From Hydrogenophaga palleronii_A (GTDB lineage Bacteria; Pseudomonadota; Gammaproteobacteria; Burkholderiales; Burkholderiaceae_C), in assembly GCF_031457455.1 (NCBI RefSeq), contig NZ_JAVDWU010000001.1, positions 682,001-746,000 on the forward strand: a DNA stretch of 64,000 nt. Reading direction: 5' to 3'. The position numbers were made by a program, and so were the translations under genes. This document shows, in pieces, positions 26,763-36,275 of the stretch. The first letter of the stretch is position 1. Each line of letters starts with the position of its first letter. The notes under the pieces are model-generated. The model did no database searches. It was not told where the DNA came from and was given only the letters and a program-made list of their open reading frames with translations.

Positions 26763-27680
26763 ATGGCGATTACTGCAAGCATGGTGGCAGAGCTTCGTGC
26801 CAAAACAGATGCGCCCATGATGGAGTGCAAGAAGGCGTTGACTGAAGCCGAGGGCGACATGGCCAAGGCCGAAGAATTGCTGCGGGTCAAGCTGGGCACC
26901 AAGGCTGGCAAGGCTGCCAGCCGTGTGACGGCCGAAGGCGTGGTGGCCTGCCATATCGATGGCACCACCGGTGCGCTGATTGAAGTCAATTGTGAGACCG
27001 ACTTCGTCACCAAGAACGACAGCTTCCTGAATCTGGCCAATGCTGCCGCCCGTCTGGTGGCTGAGCACAACCCCGCCGATCTGGAAGCGCTGGCCGCCTT
27101 GCCCTATTCTCAGGAAACCTTCGGGCCCACGCTGGAAGACGTGCGCAAGGGGCTGATTGGCAAGATCGGCGAAAACATGAGCTTCCGCCGCTTCAAGCGC
27201 TACAGTGGTGCCAGCAAGCTGGCCAGCTACCTGCATGGCACCCGCATTGGCGTCGTGGTGGAGTTTGACGGGGAAGATACGCCCGCCAAGGATACCGCCA
27301 TGCACATTGCCGCCATGAAGCCCGTTGCGCTCACCAGCGCAGACGTGCCGGCCGATTTCATTGAGCGTGAACGCTCTGTGGCGACCGCCAAGGCCGATGA
27401 AGCCAACAAGGAGCTGGTGGCAGCAGGCAAGCCCGAGCAAAGCGCCGAGATCACCGCCAAGCGGATCGACGGTGCCGTTCAGAAATACCTCAAGGAGGTT
27501 TCGCTGTTCAATCAGCCTTTCGTCAAGAACGACAAACAAACGGTTGAGCAGATGCTCAAGGCTGCTGGCACGACGGTCAAGGGGTTCACCCTTTATGTGG
27601 TTGGCGAGGGTATTGAGAAGAAGGTGGACGACTTTGCCGCTGAGGTGGCCGCCCAGGTTGCTGCAGCCAAGGGCGCCTGA
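26763..27680 (+). CDS. tsf: Translation elongation factor Ts
   Basis: EF-Ts recharges EF-Tu with GTP. The 305-residue protein starts at the ATG at 26763 (MAITASMVAELRAKTDAPMMECKKAL), eight bases after a GGAG site. An ATG two codons earlier (26757) is too close to that site. The signature LIEVNCETDFVTKND is present, and the C-terminal core domain continues to VEQMLKAAGTTVKGFTLYVVGEGIEKK. The rpsB-tsf pair is followed by a GNRA-loop hairpin. Confidence 0.99.
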   Translation: MAITASMVAELRAKTDAPMMECKKALTEAEGDMAKAEELLRVKLGTKAGKAASRVTAEGVVACHIDGTTGALIEVNCETDFVTKNDSFLNLANAAARLVAEHNPADLEALAALPYSQETFGPTLEDVRKGLIGKIGENMSFRRFKRYSGASKLASYLHGTRIGVVVEFDGEDTPAKDTAMHIAAMKPVALTSADVPADFIERERSVATAKADEANKELVAAGKPEQSAEITAKRIDGAVQKYLKEVSLFNQPFVKNDKQTVEQMLKAAGTTVKGFTLYVVGEGIEKKVDDFAAEVAAQVAAAKGA

Positions 27681-27720
27681 TCCGGATCGAGGGCCCGGAC
27701 AGCCTGAGCCAGGAAGAATC

Positions 27721-27740
27721 AACGGGCCGAAAGGCCCGTT
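27721..27740 (+). terminator. Hairpin downstream of tsf
   Basis: AACGGGCC and GGCCCGTT form a perfect 8-bp stem with a GAAA tetraloop, 40 bases after the tsf stop. The T run is poor (GTTGTCAC), so termination may be partial. It separates the rpsB-tsf unit from the pyrH promoter. Confidence 0.6.
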
Positions 27741-27825
27741 GTCACGTGCGACCTGGGGAAGGGGGCTTCGGCATGCCGGGGGTCCGCACAGAACGATAGG
27801 TAGCCCGAGCCAGAGTCAGCCCCGC

Positions 27826-27831
27826 TACACT
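27826..27831 (+). promoter_or_regulatory. -10 box of the pyrH promoter
   Basis: TACACT lies 42 bases before the pyrH ATG at 27874, with a start expected near 27838. It follows the tsf hairpin and would begin the long pyrH-to-methyltransferase operon. The -35 is not clear. Confidence 0.4.
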
Positions 27832-27873
27832 CGTTGATTCAAAAATTTGAACATCGAAATTCAGAAGGTCACC

Positions 27874-28584
27874 ATGCCAGCGTATAAACGCATTTTGCTG
27901 AAGCTTTCGGGCGAGGCCCTGATGGGTGACGACGCCTTTGGTATCAACCGGGCAACCATCGTGCGCATGGTTGAAGAGATTGCCGAGGTGACGCGCCTGG
28001 GTGTCGAAGTGGCCATCGTCATCGGTGGAGGCAACATCTTCCGCGGTGTGGCGGGCGGGTCGGTCGGAATGGATCGGGCCACTGCCGACTACATGGGCAT
28101 GCTTGCCACTGTGATGAACTCGCTGGCGCTGGCCGACGCGCTGGACAAAGCCGGCGTCGTGGCGCGTGTCATGTCGGCCATTGCCATTGAGCAGGTCGTG
28201 GAGCCATACGTGCGTCCCAAGGCGCTCCAGTATCTTGAAGAGGGCAAAGTCGTCGTGTTCGCTGCCGGAACCGGGAATCCCTTCTTCACCACCGACACCG
28301 CTGCCGCATTGCGTGGCGCGGAAATTGGCGCAGAGATTGTTCTCAAAGCCACCAAGGTCGACGGGGTGTATTCTGCCGACCCCAACAAGGACGCCAATGC
28401 CACGCGCTATGCGTCAATCACCTTTGACGAGGCCATGGCCCGCAATCTTCAGGTGATGGATGCGACTGCCTTTGCCCTTTGCAGAGACCAGAAGCTGCCC
28501 GTCAAGGTGTTCTCCATCTTCAAACCCGGCGCCTTGCGCAAAGTGGTGCTGGGTGGCGATGAGGGCACCCTGGTTCACGTGTGA
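27874..28584 (+). CDS. pyrH: UMP kinase
   Basis: PyrH phosphorylates UMP to UDP and acts as a hexamer regulated by GTP and UTP. The 236-residue protein starts MPAYKRILLKLSGEAL, with GEAL/GGGNIFRG nucleotide contacts, RATADYMGMLATVMN, and ATKVDGVYSADP near the end, all family hallmarks. The ATG at 27874 follows GAAGGT; an upstream in-frame TTG at 27847 is unlikely. It is the first gene of a 14-gene, closely packed run. Confidence 0.98.
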   Translation: MPAYKRILLKLSGEALMGDDAFGINRATIVRMVEEIAEVTRLGVEVAIVIGGGNIFRGVAGGSVGMDRATADYMGMLATVMNSLALADALDKAGVVARVMSAIAIEQVVEPYVRPKALQYLEEGKVVVFAAGTGNPFFTTDTAAALRGAEIGAEIVLKATKVDGVYSADPNKDANATRYASITFDEAMARNLQVMDATAFALCRDQKLPVKVFSIFKPGALRKVVLGGDEGTLVHV

Positions 28585-28623
28585 TCCCGACCACTGCCGA
28601 TCAGAGATCTATCGAGGAGCAAT

Positions 28624-29184
28624 ATGAGTACAGCTGAAATTCGCCAGACCGCCGAGCACAAAATGCAGCAGTCCATCGAATCTTTCAAGAGTGGCTTGAC
28701 CAAGATTCGCACGGGCCGTGCCAATCCGCTACTGCTCGACACGGTTCATGTCGATTACTACGGTTCCATGCTTCCACTTTCGCAAGTGGCCAACCTGTCC
28801 CTGCTTGATGCGCGCACCATCGGCGTGGCGCCTTGGGAAAAGGGCATGGGGGCAAAGATTGAAAAGGCCATACGGGAATCTGATCTGGGACTGAACCCCT
28901 CCAGCCAGGGCGATCTGATTCGTGTGCCGATGCCGCCCATGACGGAAGAGCGCCGCAAGGAGCTGACCAAGGTGGTGCGGGGAGATGGCGAAGCGGCCAA
29001 GATCGCCATCCGCAATCTGCGCCGGGATGCCAACGAGGCTGTGAAAAGGCTCGTGAAGGACAAACTCGCTTCGGAGGATGACGATCGTCGCTCGCAGGAA
29101 GAAATCCAGAAATTGACCGACCGGATGATCGCGGAGGTCGACAGACTGGTTGCATCCAAAGAGCAGGACATCATGGCGGTTTGA
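28624..29184 (+). CDS. frr: Ribosome recycling factor
   Basis: Frr splits the post-termination ribosome together with EF-G. The 186-residue three-helix/beta-domain protein contains the family segments KSGLTKIRTGRANPLLLD, VDYYGSMLPLSQVANL, and RIPMPPMTEERRKEL-type sequence. The ATG at 28624 follows GAGGAG. It lies 39 bases downstream of pyrH in the usual order. Confidence 0.99.
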   Translation: MSTAEIRQTAEHKMQQSIESFKSGLTKIRTGRANPLLLDTVHVDYYGSMLPLSQVANLSLLDARTIGVAPWEKGMGAKIEKAIRESDLGLNPSSQGDLIRVPMPPMTEERRKELTKVVRGDGEAAKIAIRNLRRDANEAVKRLVKDKLASEDDDRRSQEEIQKLTDRMIAEVDRLVASKEQDIMAV

Positions 29185-29215
29185 CGCACAAAGCGTTGAA
29201 CGTGCACAGCATCAG

Positions 29216-29986
29216 ATGACAGTCCCTGTTTCATCCAACCCGGTACCGCCCATGCAGGTCCCCAAGCATGTGGCGATCGTCATGGACGGCAACGGTCGCT
29301 GGGCGCAGAAACGCTGGTTGCCCCGGGTGGCCGGGCACAAGCAGGGCGTGGATGCCCTGAGAAACACGGTCGCGGCTTGTCTCGAGCGCAAGGTACGGGT
29401 ACTGACCGTCTTTGCTTTTTCCTCAGAAAACTGGAGCCGGCCGGCCGACGAGGTTTCCGGGCTCATGGAGCTGCTGGTGATGGCGCTTGCGCGGGAAGTA
29501 CCCAAGCTGGAAGCCAACGGTGTTCGGCTGCACTTTCCCGGGAACCGGAAGGGGCTTTCCGACAAGGTGGTGCAGGGGCTGGAGAGTGCTGAACGCGCGA
29601 CACAACACAATGACCAACTGGTCCTCAACGTGTGTTTCAACTACGGTGGGCGCTGGGATGTGGCGCAGGCCGCACAGCGGCTGGCATCGCAAGGAATCGA
29701 GATCACTGAAGCCAGCCTGTCTCAGGCCATGTCCATGGCACACGTGAGTGACCCGGATCTGATGATTCGCACGGGCGGCGAACAACGTATCAGCAACTTC
29801 CTGCTGTGGCAGGCGGCCTACACCGAGCTCTATTTCACCGAGTGCCTTTGGCCGGACTTTGATGCCGCCGAGCTGGACCGGGCCTTCGCTGACTATGCTG
29901 GTCGACAGCGGCGTTTCGGACGGACGGCCGAGCAGTGTGCCTCTGAAGAGGCCGCGCCTGTCCCGACAGGCAGCTGCCATGCTTAG
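29216..29986 (+). CDS. uppS: Undecaprenyl diphosphate synthase
   Basis: UppS makes the C55 lipid carrier for peptidoglycan and lipopolysaccharide by adding isoprene units in cis. The 256-residue protein has the Asp-bearing MDGNGRWA loop, FAFSSENWSRP, NVCFNYGGRWD and the C-terminal LMIRTGGEQRISNFLLWQ...ELYFTECLWPDF signatures. The ATG at 29216 is the nearest reasonable start; one at 29252 is also possible. Its end overlaps the cdsA start by eight bases. dxr of the isoprenoid pathway lies two genes downstream. Confidence 0.96.
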   Translation: MTVPVSSNPVPPMQVPKHVAIVMDGNGRWAQKRWLPRVAGHKQGVDALRNTVAACLERKVRVLTVFAFSSENWSRPADEVSGLMELLVMALAREVPKLEANGVRLHFPGNRKGLSDKVVQGLESAERATQHNDQLVLNVCFNYGGRWDVAQAAQRLASQGIEITEASLSQAMSMAHVSDPDLMIRTGGEQRISNFLLWQAAYTELYFTECLWPDFDAAELDRAFADYAGRQRRFGRTAEQCASEEAAPVPTGSCHA

Positions 29987-30812
29987 ACAGCGCATCATCA
30001 CAGCCCTCTTGTTGCTGGCCGTCCTGCTACCGGCACTTTTTTATTCTGATACGAGACCCTTTACGGCCTTGAGCCTGTTGCTGGTCATGACCGGCGCCTG
30101 GGAGTGGGCCCGTCTCAACGGATGTCGGCCCGGTGTGTCCCTGGCCCTGGGTCTGCTCCTGGGCCTTGCGATGGCGCTTTTCTGGTTTTTGGGGGGCCTG
30201 GATCGGTCCTGGAGAGTGGGCTGGATCGTGGTCGGGCTGCTGTGGGTGGCGCTCGCTTTCGGCATGCTCGCCAGAGGCGTGGCAGGGTGGTCGAACTGGC
30301 CTTTCCTGCCCAGGCTCTGGGTTGGGCTGTTCCTGATCTGCTGTGCCTGGCTGGCCCTGGTGCAGGCGCGGCAGCTGGGGCTGGCGTTTCTGCTGTCGGT
30401 CTTGATGCTGGTCTGGATGGCTGATGTGGCGGCGTATTTCGGAGGCAAGGCCTTTGGGCGCCGGAAGCTGGCGCCGTCGGTGAGTCCTGCCAAGAGCTGG
30501 GAAGGTGCCATCAGTGGTCTGATTGGGGTGTGCCTGCTTGCCGCCTGCTGGCTATGGGCCGATGCCGGGGGCCTTGGCGATCGGTCCAGCCTGTACGGCC
30601 GGCTCTGGCAGATGGGGCCTTTATGGGCAGCTGTTTCGCTTTTCTTCCTTGTGGCCATGAGTGTGGTCGGGGATTTGCTGGAATCACTGGTCAAGCGCAG
30701 CGCAGGCGTGAAGGATTCAAGTCAATTGCTTCCCGGTCATGGAGGGGTTCTGGATCGGGTCGATGCATTGCTTCCAGTCCTGCCATTGGCCATGATGCTG
30801 GTCTCGTTGTGA
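29979..30812 (+). CDS. cdsA: Phosphatidate cytidylyltransferase
   Basis: CdsA makes CDP-diacylglycerol, the precursor of all bacterial phospholipids, in the inner membrane. The 277-residue protein has about eight hydrophobic helices and the family signature SLVKRSAGVKDSSQLLPGHGGVLDRVDAL near the C-terminus. The ATG at 29979 overlaps the uppS stop by eight bases, so translation is likely coupled. Length and helix count match other betaproteobacterial CdsA proteins. Confidence 0.96.
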   Translation: MLRQRIITALLLLAVLLPALFYSDTRPFTALSLLLVMTGAWEWARLNGCRPGVSLALGLLLGLAMALFWFLGGLDRSWRVGWIVVGLLWVALAFGMLARGVAGWSNWPFLPRLWVGLFLICCAWLALVQARQLGLAFLLSVLMLVWMADVAAYFGGKAFGRRKLAPSVSPAKSWEGAISGLIGVCLLAACWLWADAGGLGDRSSLYGRLWQMGPLWAAVSLFFLVAMSVVGDLLESLVKRSAGVKDSSQLLPGHGGVLDRVDALLPVLPLAMMLVSL

Positions 30813-30819
30813 AATTTGC

Positions 30820-32004
30820 ATGAACATGCGCCAAACCGTCACGATCCTTGGCTCAACCGGCTCCATTGGCGTCAATACCCTGGATGTGATTGCTCGCCAC
30901 CCCGAGCGCTTCGCCATCCATGCACTGACCGCCTCGACCCAAGTCGAGTTGCTGCTCAGGCAATGTGAGCAATTCCGGCCACGCTATGCGGTCATGGTCA
31001 GTGAACCGCATGCTGTCGAGCTAAGGCACAGGGTGCTTCAGTTGGGACTGGATGTCGAAGTGCTTTCCGGAGAGCGTGCCCTGTGCGAGGTCAGCGAAGA
31101 CCCCGACGTGGATATCGTGATGGCATCCATCGTCGGCGCCGCTGGACTGGCGCCCAGCCTTGCCGCTGCCGCTGCTGGAAAGAAGCTCCTTTTGGCCAAC
31201 AAGGAGGCCCTGGTGGTTGGGGGCGGCCTGTTCATGGAAGCCGTCAGGCAAGGCGGTGCGACGCTGCTGCCCATCGATAGCGAACATTCGGCCATCTTTC
31301 AGTGCCTGCCTGAGCATCCCTCCAGTTGGCCTCAGAGACTGGATCACATTTGGCTGACCTCCTCTGGTGGGCCCTTCAGGCAGGCGCCTATGGATGCGCT
31401 GGCGGCCATGACGCCCGAGCAGGCGTGTGCCCATCCGAACTTTGTGATGGGGCGGAAAATATCCGTGGATTCAGCGACCATGATGAACAAGGCGCTGGAA
31501 GTGATCGAAGCCAGGTGGCTTTTTGATCTGCCACCAGAGAAAATCAAGGTGTTGATCCACCCTCAGCAAATCATCCACTCGATGGTGCAGTTCAAGGACA
31601 CCTCCGTGCTGGCGCAGTTGGGCACACCTGACATGCGTGTGCCCATCGCCTATGGGCTTTCATGGCCGGAGCGGATGGACAGCGGTGCACAGCCGCTGGA
31701 CTTCTCGACCCTGGCGTCGCTCACCTTTCTGGAGCCTGATCCGGTACGCTACCCGGGGTTGTTCCTTTCCTGGGATGCGCTTCGAGCCCCGGAAGGCACC
31801 ACCGCCGTCCTGAACGCCGCGAACGAGATCGCAGTGGCGGCGTTTCTGGATCGTCGGCTGCGGTTTGATCAGATCCATGCGGTCAACCATGCAACTTTGA
31901 CGGCATTGCAGCCCTCCAAGCCTGCAAGTCTTGCAGACTTGATGGCCATCGACGCGGAAGCACGGTCGATGGCTGAAGCGCAAATCCAGCGCGTGCAAGG
32001 TTGA
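30820..32004 (+). CDS. dxr: 1-deoxy-D-xylulose 5-phosphate reductoisomerase
   Basis: Dxr performs the first committed step of the MEP pathway, making MEP from DXP with NADPH; ispD and ispF at 8.4-9.6 kb act later in it. The 394-residue enzyme has the Rossmann GSTGSIG loop, LANKEALV, the metal-binding DSEHSAIFQCL, SSGGPFR, and MGRKISVDSATMMNKALEVIEA. The start is ATG 30820, with another ATG at 30826. It is seven bases after cdsA. Confidence 0.98.
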   Translation: MNMRQTVTILGSTGSIGVNTLDVIARHPERFAIHALTASTQVELLLRQCEQFRPRYAVMVSEPHAVELRHRVLQLGLDVEVLSGERALCEVSEDPDVDIVMASIVGAAGLAPSLAAAAAGKKLLLANKEALVVGGGLFMEAVRQGGATLLPIDSEHSAIFQCLPEHPSSWPQRLDHIWLTSSGGPFRQAPMDALAAMTPEQACAHPNFVMGRKISVDSATMMNKALEVIEARWLFDLPPEKIKVLIHPQQIIHSMVQFKDTSVLAQLGTPDMRVPIAYGLSWPERMDSGAQPLDFSTLASLTFLEPDPVRYPGLFLSWDALRAPEGTTAVLNAANEIAVAAFLDRRLRFDQIHAVNHATLTALQPSKPASLADLMAIDAEARSMAEAQIQRVQG

Positions 32005-32065
32005 ACACCTCGGCAGCCTGCCAGTCCCGCCTTTTCACGCTTCAGAGCTCCTAGGAAACCTTGCC

Positions 32066-33430
32066 ATGCTTACCCTGATTGCGTTTGTCGTAGCGCTTGG
32101 CATCTTGATCGCCATCCATGAGTACGGCCACTACCGCGTGGCCGTGGCCTGCGGCGTGAAGGTGCTCCGTTTTTCTGTTGGGTTCGGCAAGCCCTTGCTC
32201 CGCTGGCAGCGCAAAGGAAGCCCGACCGAATTTGTGCTGTGTGCATTGCCTTTGGGTGGCTATGTCCGGATGCTGGATGAGCGGGAGGGCCCGGTCGACG
32301 CGGCCGAACGGCACCTGGCGTTCAACACCCAACCACTGCGGTCGCGCGCGGCGATCGTGGCGGCGGGGCCTGTGGCGAACCTGCTTCTCGCTGCTGTACT
32401 GTATGCCGTGGTGAACTGGAGCGGCGTGGAAGAGCCCAAACCTATTCTGGCCAGCCCGGTTGCGGGCTCGCTGGCCCAGCAGGCCGGGATTGTCAGCGGG
32501 GACTGGGTGGCCAGTTCCGCTGTTGGCGATGCTGAGCCCATGGAAATGGGATCCTTTGGCGACTTGCGCTGGCGTCTGACACAGGCGGCGTTGTCCGGCG
32601 ACGACATGACCCTCTGGGTTGGGAAAGGAGAGGGCGCACCCACCCGCGAGGTCCTGTTGCCTCTGAGCCAACTGGATGTGCGAGAGGTGGATGCGAAGCT
32701 GTTTGAACGCATGGGTATCACAGCGCCTTGGAGTGCGCCTGTGGTTGGCGGTGTCGTGGAAGGCGGCGCCGCTGCGGAAGCGGGGCTTCTGGCCGGTGAC
32801 AAGGTCCGCGCAGTCGATGGTGTTCCCGTCGCCGATGGACAGCAGTTGCGATCCCTGATCGGCAGCGCAGTGAACCCGGACGGTCAACCGGTGAATCAGG
32901 AATGGCAGTTAGAGCGGGCAGGGCAGGTCGTCACGCTCCAGGTGTCACCAGCGTCGGAACTGGTCGACGGTGTCCCGGTGGGACGCATAGGAGCCTACAT
33001 CGGCGCTGCGCCTGAATTCATGGTCGTGCGGTACGGTCCGGTGGACGGCCTGGTACAAGGCGTGGTCCGAACCTGGGAAGTGTCGTGGCTCACCCTCAAG
33101 ATGATGGGGCGCATGCTCATTGGAGAGGCATCGGTCAAGAACCTCAGCGGGCCGCTCACCATTGCGGACTACGCAGGCAAGTCGGCCAGCTTGGGTCTCA
33201 CTTCCTATCTGCTGTTTCTGGCCCTGATCAGCGTGAGTCTGGGCGTGCTCAACTTGTTGCCATTGCCTGTTTTGGACGGTGGGCACCTGATGTATTATCT
33301 TTGGGAGGGTGTGACCGGGCGCAGCGTATCTGATGTCTGGATGGAGCGCCTGCAGCGCGGAGGTGTCGTTGTGTTGATGGCACTCATGTCCGTAGCCTTG
33401 TTCAATGATGTGGCCCGTTTGGCGGGCTGA
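32066..33430 (+). CDS. rseP: Site-2 intramembrane zinc protease RseP
   Basis: RseP cleaves the anti-sigma factor RseA within the membrane to free sigma-E, linking envelope stress to transcription. The 454-residue protein has the zinc site HEYGH (18-22) in TM1, two central PDZ domains (about 115-310), and a second active-site segment NLLPLPVLDGGH near the C-terminus. It sits directly before bamA, as in most proteobacteria, where it surveys outer-membrane protein assembly. Confidence 0.97.
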   Translation: MLTLIAFVVALGILIAIHEYGHYRVAVACGVKVLRFSVGFGKPLLRWQRKGSPTEFVLCALPLGGYVRMLDEREGPVDAAERHLAFNTQPLRSRAAIVAAGPVANLLLAAVLYAVVNWSGVEEPKPILASPVAGSLAQQAGIVSGDWVASSAVGDAEPMEMGSFGDLRWRLTQAALSGDDMTLWVGKGEGAPTREVLLPLSQLDVREVDAKLFERMGITAPWSAPVVGGVVEGGAAAEAGLLAGDKVRAVDGVPVADGQQLRSLIGSAVNPDGQPVNQEWQLERAGQVVTLQVSPASELVDGVPVGRIGAYIGAAPEFMVVRYGPVDGLVQGVVRTWEVSWLTLKMMGRMLIGEASVKNLSGPLTIADYAGKSASLGLTSYLLFLALISVSLGVLNLLPLPVLDGGHLMYYLWEGVTGRSVSDVWMERLQRGGVVVLMALMSVALFNDVARLAG

Positions 33431-33443
33431 ACATACCCTTTCC

Positions 33444-35741
33444 ATGAAAAAAATCAAAAATGGTTGGCGCAGCCTGTCGCTTTCTGCGCTGGCCGCATCT
33501 ATGCTGTCTGCCCTCCCGGCCTGGGCTGTGGACCCGTTCACTCTGCGAGACATTCGTGTCGAGGGTCTGCAACGGGTGGAGCCGGGAACCGTGTTCGCAT
33601 CGCTCCCCTTCCGCATCGGTGATCAGTACAACGACGACAAGGGTTCGACCGCCATCCGGTCGCTGTTCGGCCTAGGCTTGTTCAGCGATGTCCGTCTCCA
33701 GATCAATGGCGACGTTCTTGTGGTGATTGTTGAGGAGCGCCCATCCGTTGCCGATGTGAGCTTTTCCGGCATCAAGGAATTTGACGCCGAAGTCCTGAAG
33801 AAGGCCCTGCGTGACATTGGCCTGACCGAGGGGCGTCCGTTCGACAAGGCGCTGGCTGACCGCGCAGAGCAGGAGCTCAAGCGCCAGTACATCAACAGGA
33901 GCATGTACGCAGCAGAAGTCACCACCACCGTGACGCCTGGCGAGCGCAATCAGGTCAATCTCAACTTCAGCGTGGTCGAGGGAGACGTGGCCAAAATCCG
34001 GGATATCCGCGTGGTCGGTAGCCAGGCCTTCCCGGAATCCACCCTGCGTGATCTGTTTGATCTGGATACTGGTGGCTGGCTCAGCTGGTACACCAAATCC
34101 GACCGCTACTCTCGCGAGAAGCTCAATGCCGATCTGGAAAAGCTTCGCTCTTACTATCTGACGCGTGGTTACCTGGAGTTCCGAATCGATTCCACGCAGG
34201 TCGCCATCGACCCTGAAAAAGATGGTATGTCCGTCACCATCAACATCACGGAAGGCAATCGTTTTGTCGTGTCGTCGGTGACGCTGGAAGGCGAGTATCT
34301 GGACAAGGAAGAAGAGTTCAAGCGACTGGTCACCTTGCAGGCCGGGGAAGCCTACAACGCGGAAGAAGTGGCCAATACCGTCAAAGCTTTCACAGATTAT
34401 TTCGGCGCATTTGGGTATGCGTTTGCACAGGTTGACGCGGTACCGGACATTGACCGGGTGAACAACCAGGTGTCTTTCGTGCTGCGGGCGCAGCCACAGC
34501 GTCGTGTGTATGTGCGCCGGATCAACGTCGAAGGCAACAACCGCAGCCGGGATGAAGTGATCCGCCGTGAATTCCGGCAGTTGGAGTCCGCGTGGTATGA
34601 CAGTGATCGCATTCGGCTGTCGCGCGACCGGGTGGATCGTCTCGGGTTCTTTACCGAAGTGGGCATCGATTCCCAGCCAGTCCCTGGCACGCAGGACCAG
34701 GTGGACCTGGTGGTGACAGTGGCGGAAAAGCCCACAGGCAATCTCTCCATCGGTGCTGGCTACTCTCAGGCGGACAAGCTCTCGTTCCTTGCCGGCATTC
34801 AACAGGAGAACGTGTTCGGCTCGGGCAACTACCTGGGGCTCAACGTCAACACGAGCAAGTTCAACCGGCAGTTCGTGCTGACCACCACCGATCCGTATTT
34901 CACGCCAGATGGCATCTCCCGTACCTTTGACGTCTATTACAAGACCACCCGACCCTACACCGAACAGGGTGGCGACTACCGCATCGTGACGCCAGGTGTG
35001 GGTGTGCGATTCGGTGTGCCGTTTACGGAGCGGGATACCGTATTTTTTGGCATCGGAGCTGAACGCATCCGCATTGATGAAGGCAACCAACTGCCTGTGG
35101 CCTACCGCGATCAGGATGGGACTTACATACCTGCCACGATTGGATGGACCCGGGACGGCCGCGACAGTGCACTGGTGCCCAACGAGGGCAGGTTGCAACG
35201 CTTCAACACCGAGTTCGGCGTCAGCAGCGACAAACGGTATGTCAAGCTCAACTATCAACTTCAACAATACATTCCACTGACTCGAAAATACACGTTGGCC
35301 TTCAACGGTGAAATCGGTGTGGGTCGAGGCATCAACGGTGACTTCCCCGTTCTGAAGAACTTTTATGGTGGTGGTCTTGGATCGGTCCGTGGTTTTGACC
35401 AGGGAACCCTGGGACCACGCTCCGAGGTGATTGGCTCCACGACGGGTGAGACGGTCAACGTGGGTGGTGCCAAGAACTTTGTGCTCAATACCGAGTTCAT
35501 TGCGCCGTTCCCCGGTGCAGGCAACGACCGCACCTTGCGCATGTTTGCATTTGTTGACGTCGGAAACGTCTATGGAGAAAAAGAAAAAGTCAGCTTCTCC
35601 GATATGCGTGCATCAGCCGGCGTCGGCTTGAGCTGGGTCTCTCCCATCGGCCCCTTGCGCTTTGCCTACGCCACCCCGATCCGCAAGTTTGCAGGGGATA
35701 GAATCCAGAAATTCCAGTTTCAGATCGGAACCTCCTTTTAA
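33444..35741 (+). CDS. bamA: Outer membrane protein assembly factor BamA
   Basis: BamA is the essential beta-barrel that inserts outer-membrane proteins. The 765-residue protein has a signal peptide (about 28 residues, ending PAWA), five POTRA repeats (about 30-430), starting with FTLRDIRVEGLQRVEPGTVF, and a C-terminal 16-stranded barrel containing VRGF (from GGLGSVRGFDQGTLGP) and the terminal Phe of KFQFQIGTSF. The start is ATG 33444. Its TAA stop shares a base with the skp ATG. Confidence 0.98.
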   Translation: MKKIKNGWRSLSLSALAASMLSALPAWAVDPFTLRDIRVEGLQRVEPGTVFASLPFRIGDQYNDDKGSTAIRSLFGLGLFSDVRLQINGDVLVVIVEERPSVADVSFSGIKEFDAEVLKKALRDIGLTEGRPFDKALADRAEQELKRQYINRSMYAAEVTTTVTPGERNQVNLNFSVVEGDVAKIRDIRVVGSQAFPESTLRDLFDLDTGGWLSWYTKSDRYSREKLNADLEKLRSYYLTRGYLEFRIDSTQVAIDPEKDGMSVTINITEGNRFVVSSVTLEGEYLDKEEEFKRLVTLQAGEAYNAEEVANTVKAFTDYFGAFGYAFAQVDAVPDIDRVNNQVSFVLRAQPQRRVYVRRINVEGNNRSRDEVIRREFRQLESAWYDSDRIRLSRDRVDRLGFFTEVGIDSQPVPGTQDQVDLVVTVAEKPTGNLSIGAGYSQADKLSFLAGIQQENVFGSGNYLGLNVNTSKFNRQFVLTTTDPYFTPDGISRTFDVYYKTTRPYTEQGGDYRIVTPGVGVRFGVPFTERDTVFFGIGAERIRIDEGNQLPVAYRDQDGTYIPATIGWTRDGRDSALVPNEGRLQRFNTEFGVSSDKRYVKLNYQLQQYIPLTRKYTLAFNGEIGVGRGINGDFPVLKNFYGGGLGSVRGFDQGTLGPRSEVIGSTTGETVNVGGAKNFVLNTEFIAPFPGAGNDRTLRMFAFVDVGNVYGEKEKVSFSDMRASAGVGLSWVSPIGPLRFAYATPIRKFAGDRIQKFQFQIGTSF

Positions 35742-36259
35742 TGAATGCCTCCTTTTTTTCAGTGATTCGCGCAGCTGGTCTCGCGGTCATCGCCAGCATG
35801 ATGGCGATGTCCGTGATGGCGCAGGACTTCCGAATTGGCTTCGTGAATACCGACCGGATTTTTCGTGAAGCCTCGCTGGCCAAGGCCGCGCAGGCCAAGC
35901 TTGAGCAGGAGTTCCTGCGTCGAGAGAAGGAAGTCCAGAATCTCGCAACCCAACTCAAGTCTGCTTCGGAAAAGTTTGAGCGTGAGGCGCCCACGCTGCC
36001 AGAGAGTCAGCGCGTGATTCGACAGCGTCAGCTGATCACCCAGGACCAGGAGTTCCAGCGCAAGCAACGTGAATTTCAGGAGGACCTGAATCTGCGCAAG
36101 AACGAAGAGCTTCAAGCTGTGCTCGAGCGCGCCAACCGGGTGATCAAGCAGATTGCAGAAGCCGAGAAATACGATCTGGTGATCCAGGAGGCCGTGTACA
36201 TCAATCCCAAGCACGACATCACCGACAAGGTGCTGAGCAGCTTGAACAACGCCAAGTAG
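35741..36259 (+). CDS. skp: Periplasmic chaperone Skp / OmpH
   Basis: Skp holds unfolded outer-membrane proteins on their way to BamA as a trimer. The 172-residue protein has a signal peptide (about 1-27, MAMSVMAQ cleavage) and a long helical, Glu/Gln/Arg-rich middle (about 45-150) typical of Skp tentacles, then ...NPKHDITDKVLSSLN. It begins one base inside the bamA stop. Function fits the preceding bamA and following LPS genes. Confidence 0.94.
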   Translation: MNASFFSVIRAAGLAVIASMMAMSVMAQDFRIGFVNTDRIFREASLAKAAQAKLEQEFLRREKEVQNLATQLKSASEKFEREAPTLPESQRVIRQRQLITQDQEFQRKQREFQEDLNLRKNEELQAVLERANRVIKQIAEAEKYDLVIQEAVYINPKHDITDKVLSSLNNAK

Positions 36260-36275
36260 CGCGCGGAGAGTGGGC

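Noticed and set aside
33672..35267. A 531-codon open frame opposite bamA.
   Set aside because: No domain, antisense to a conserved essential gene.
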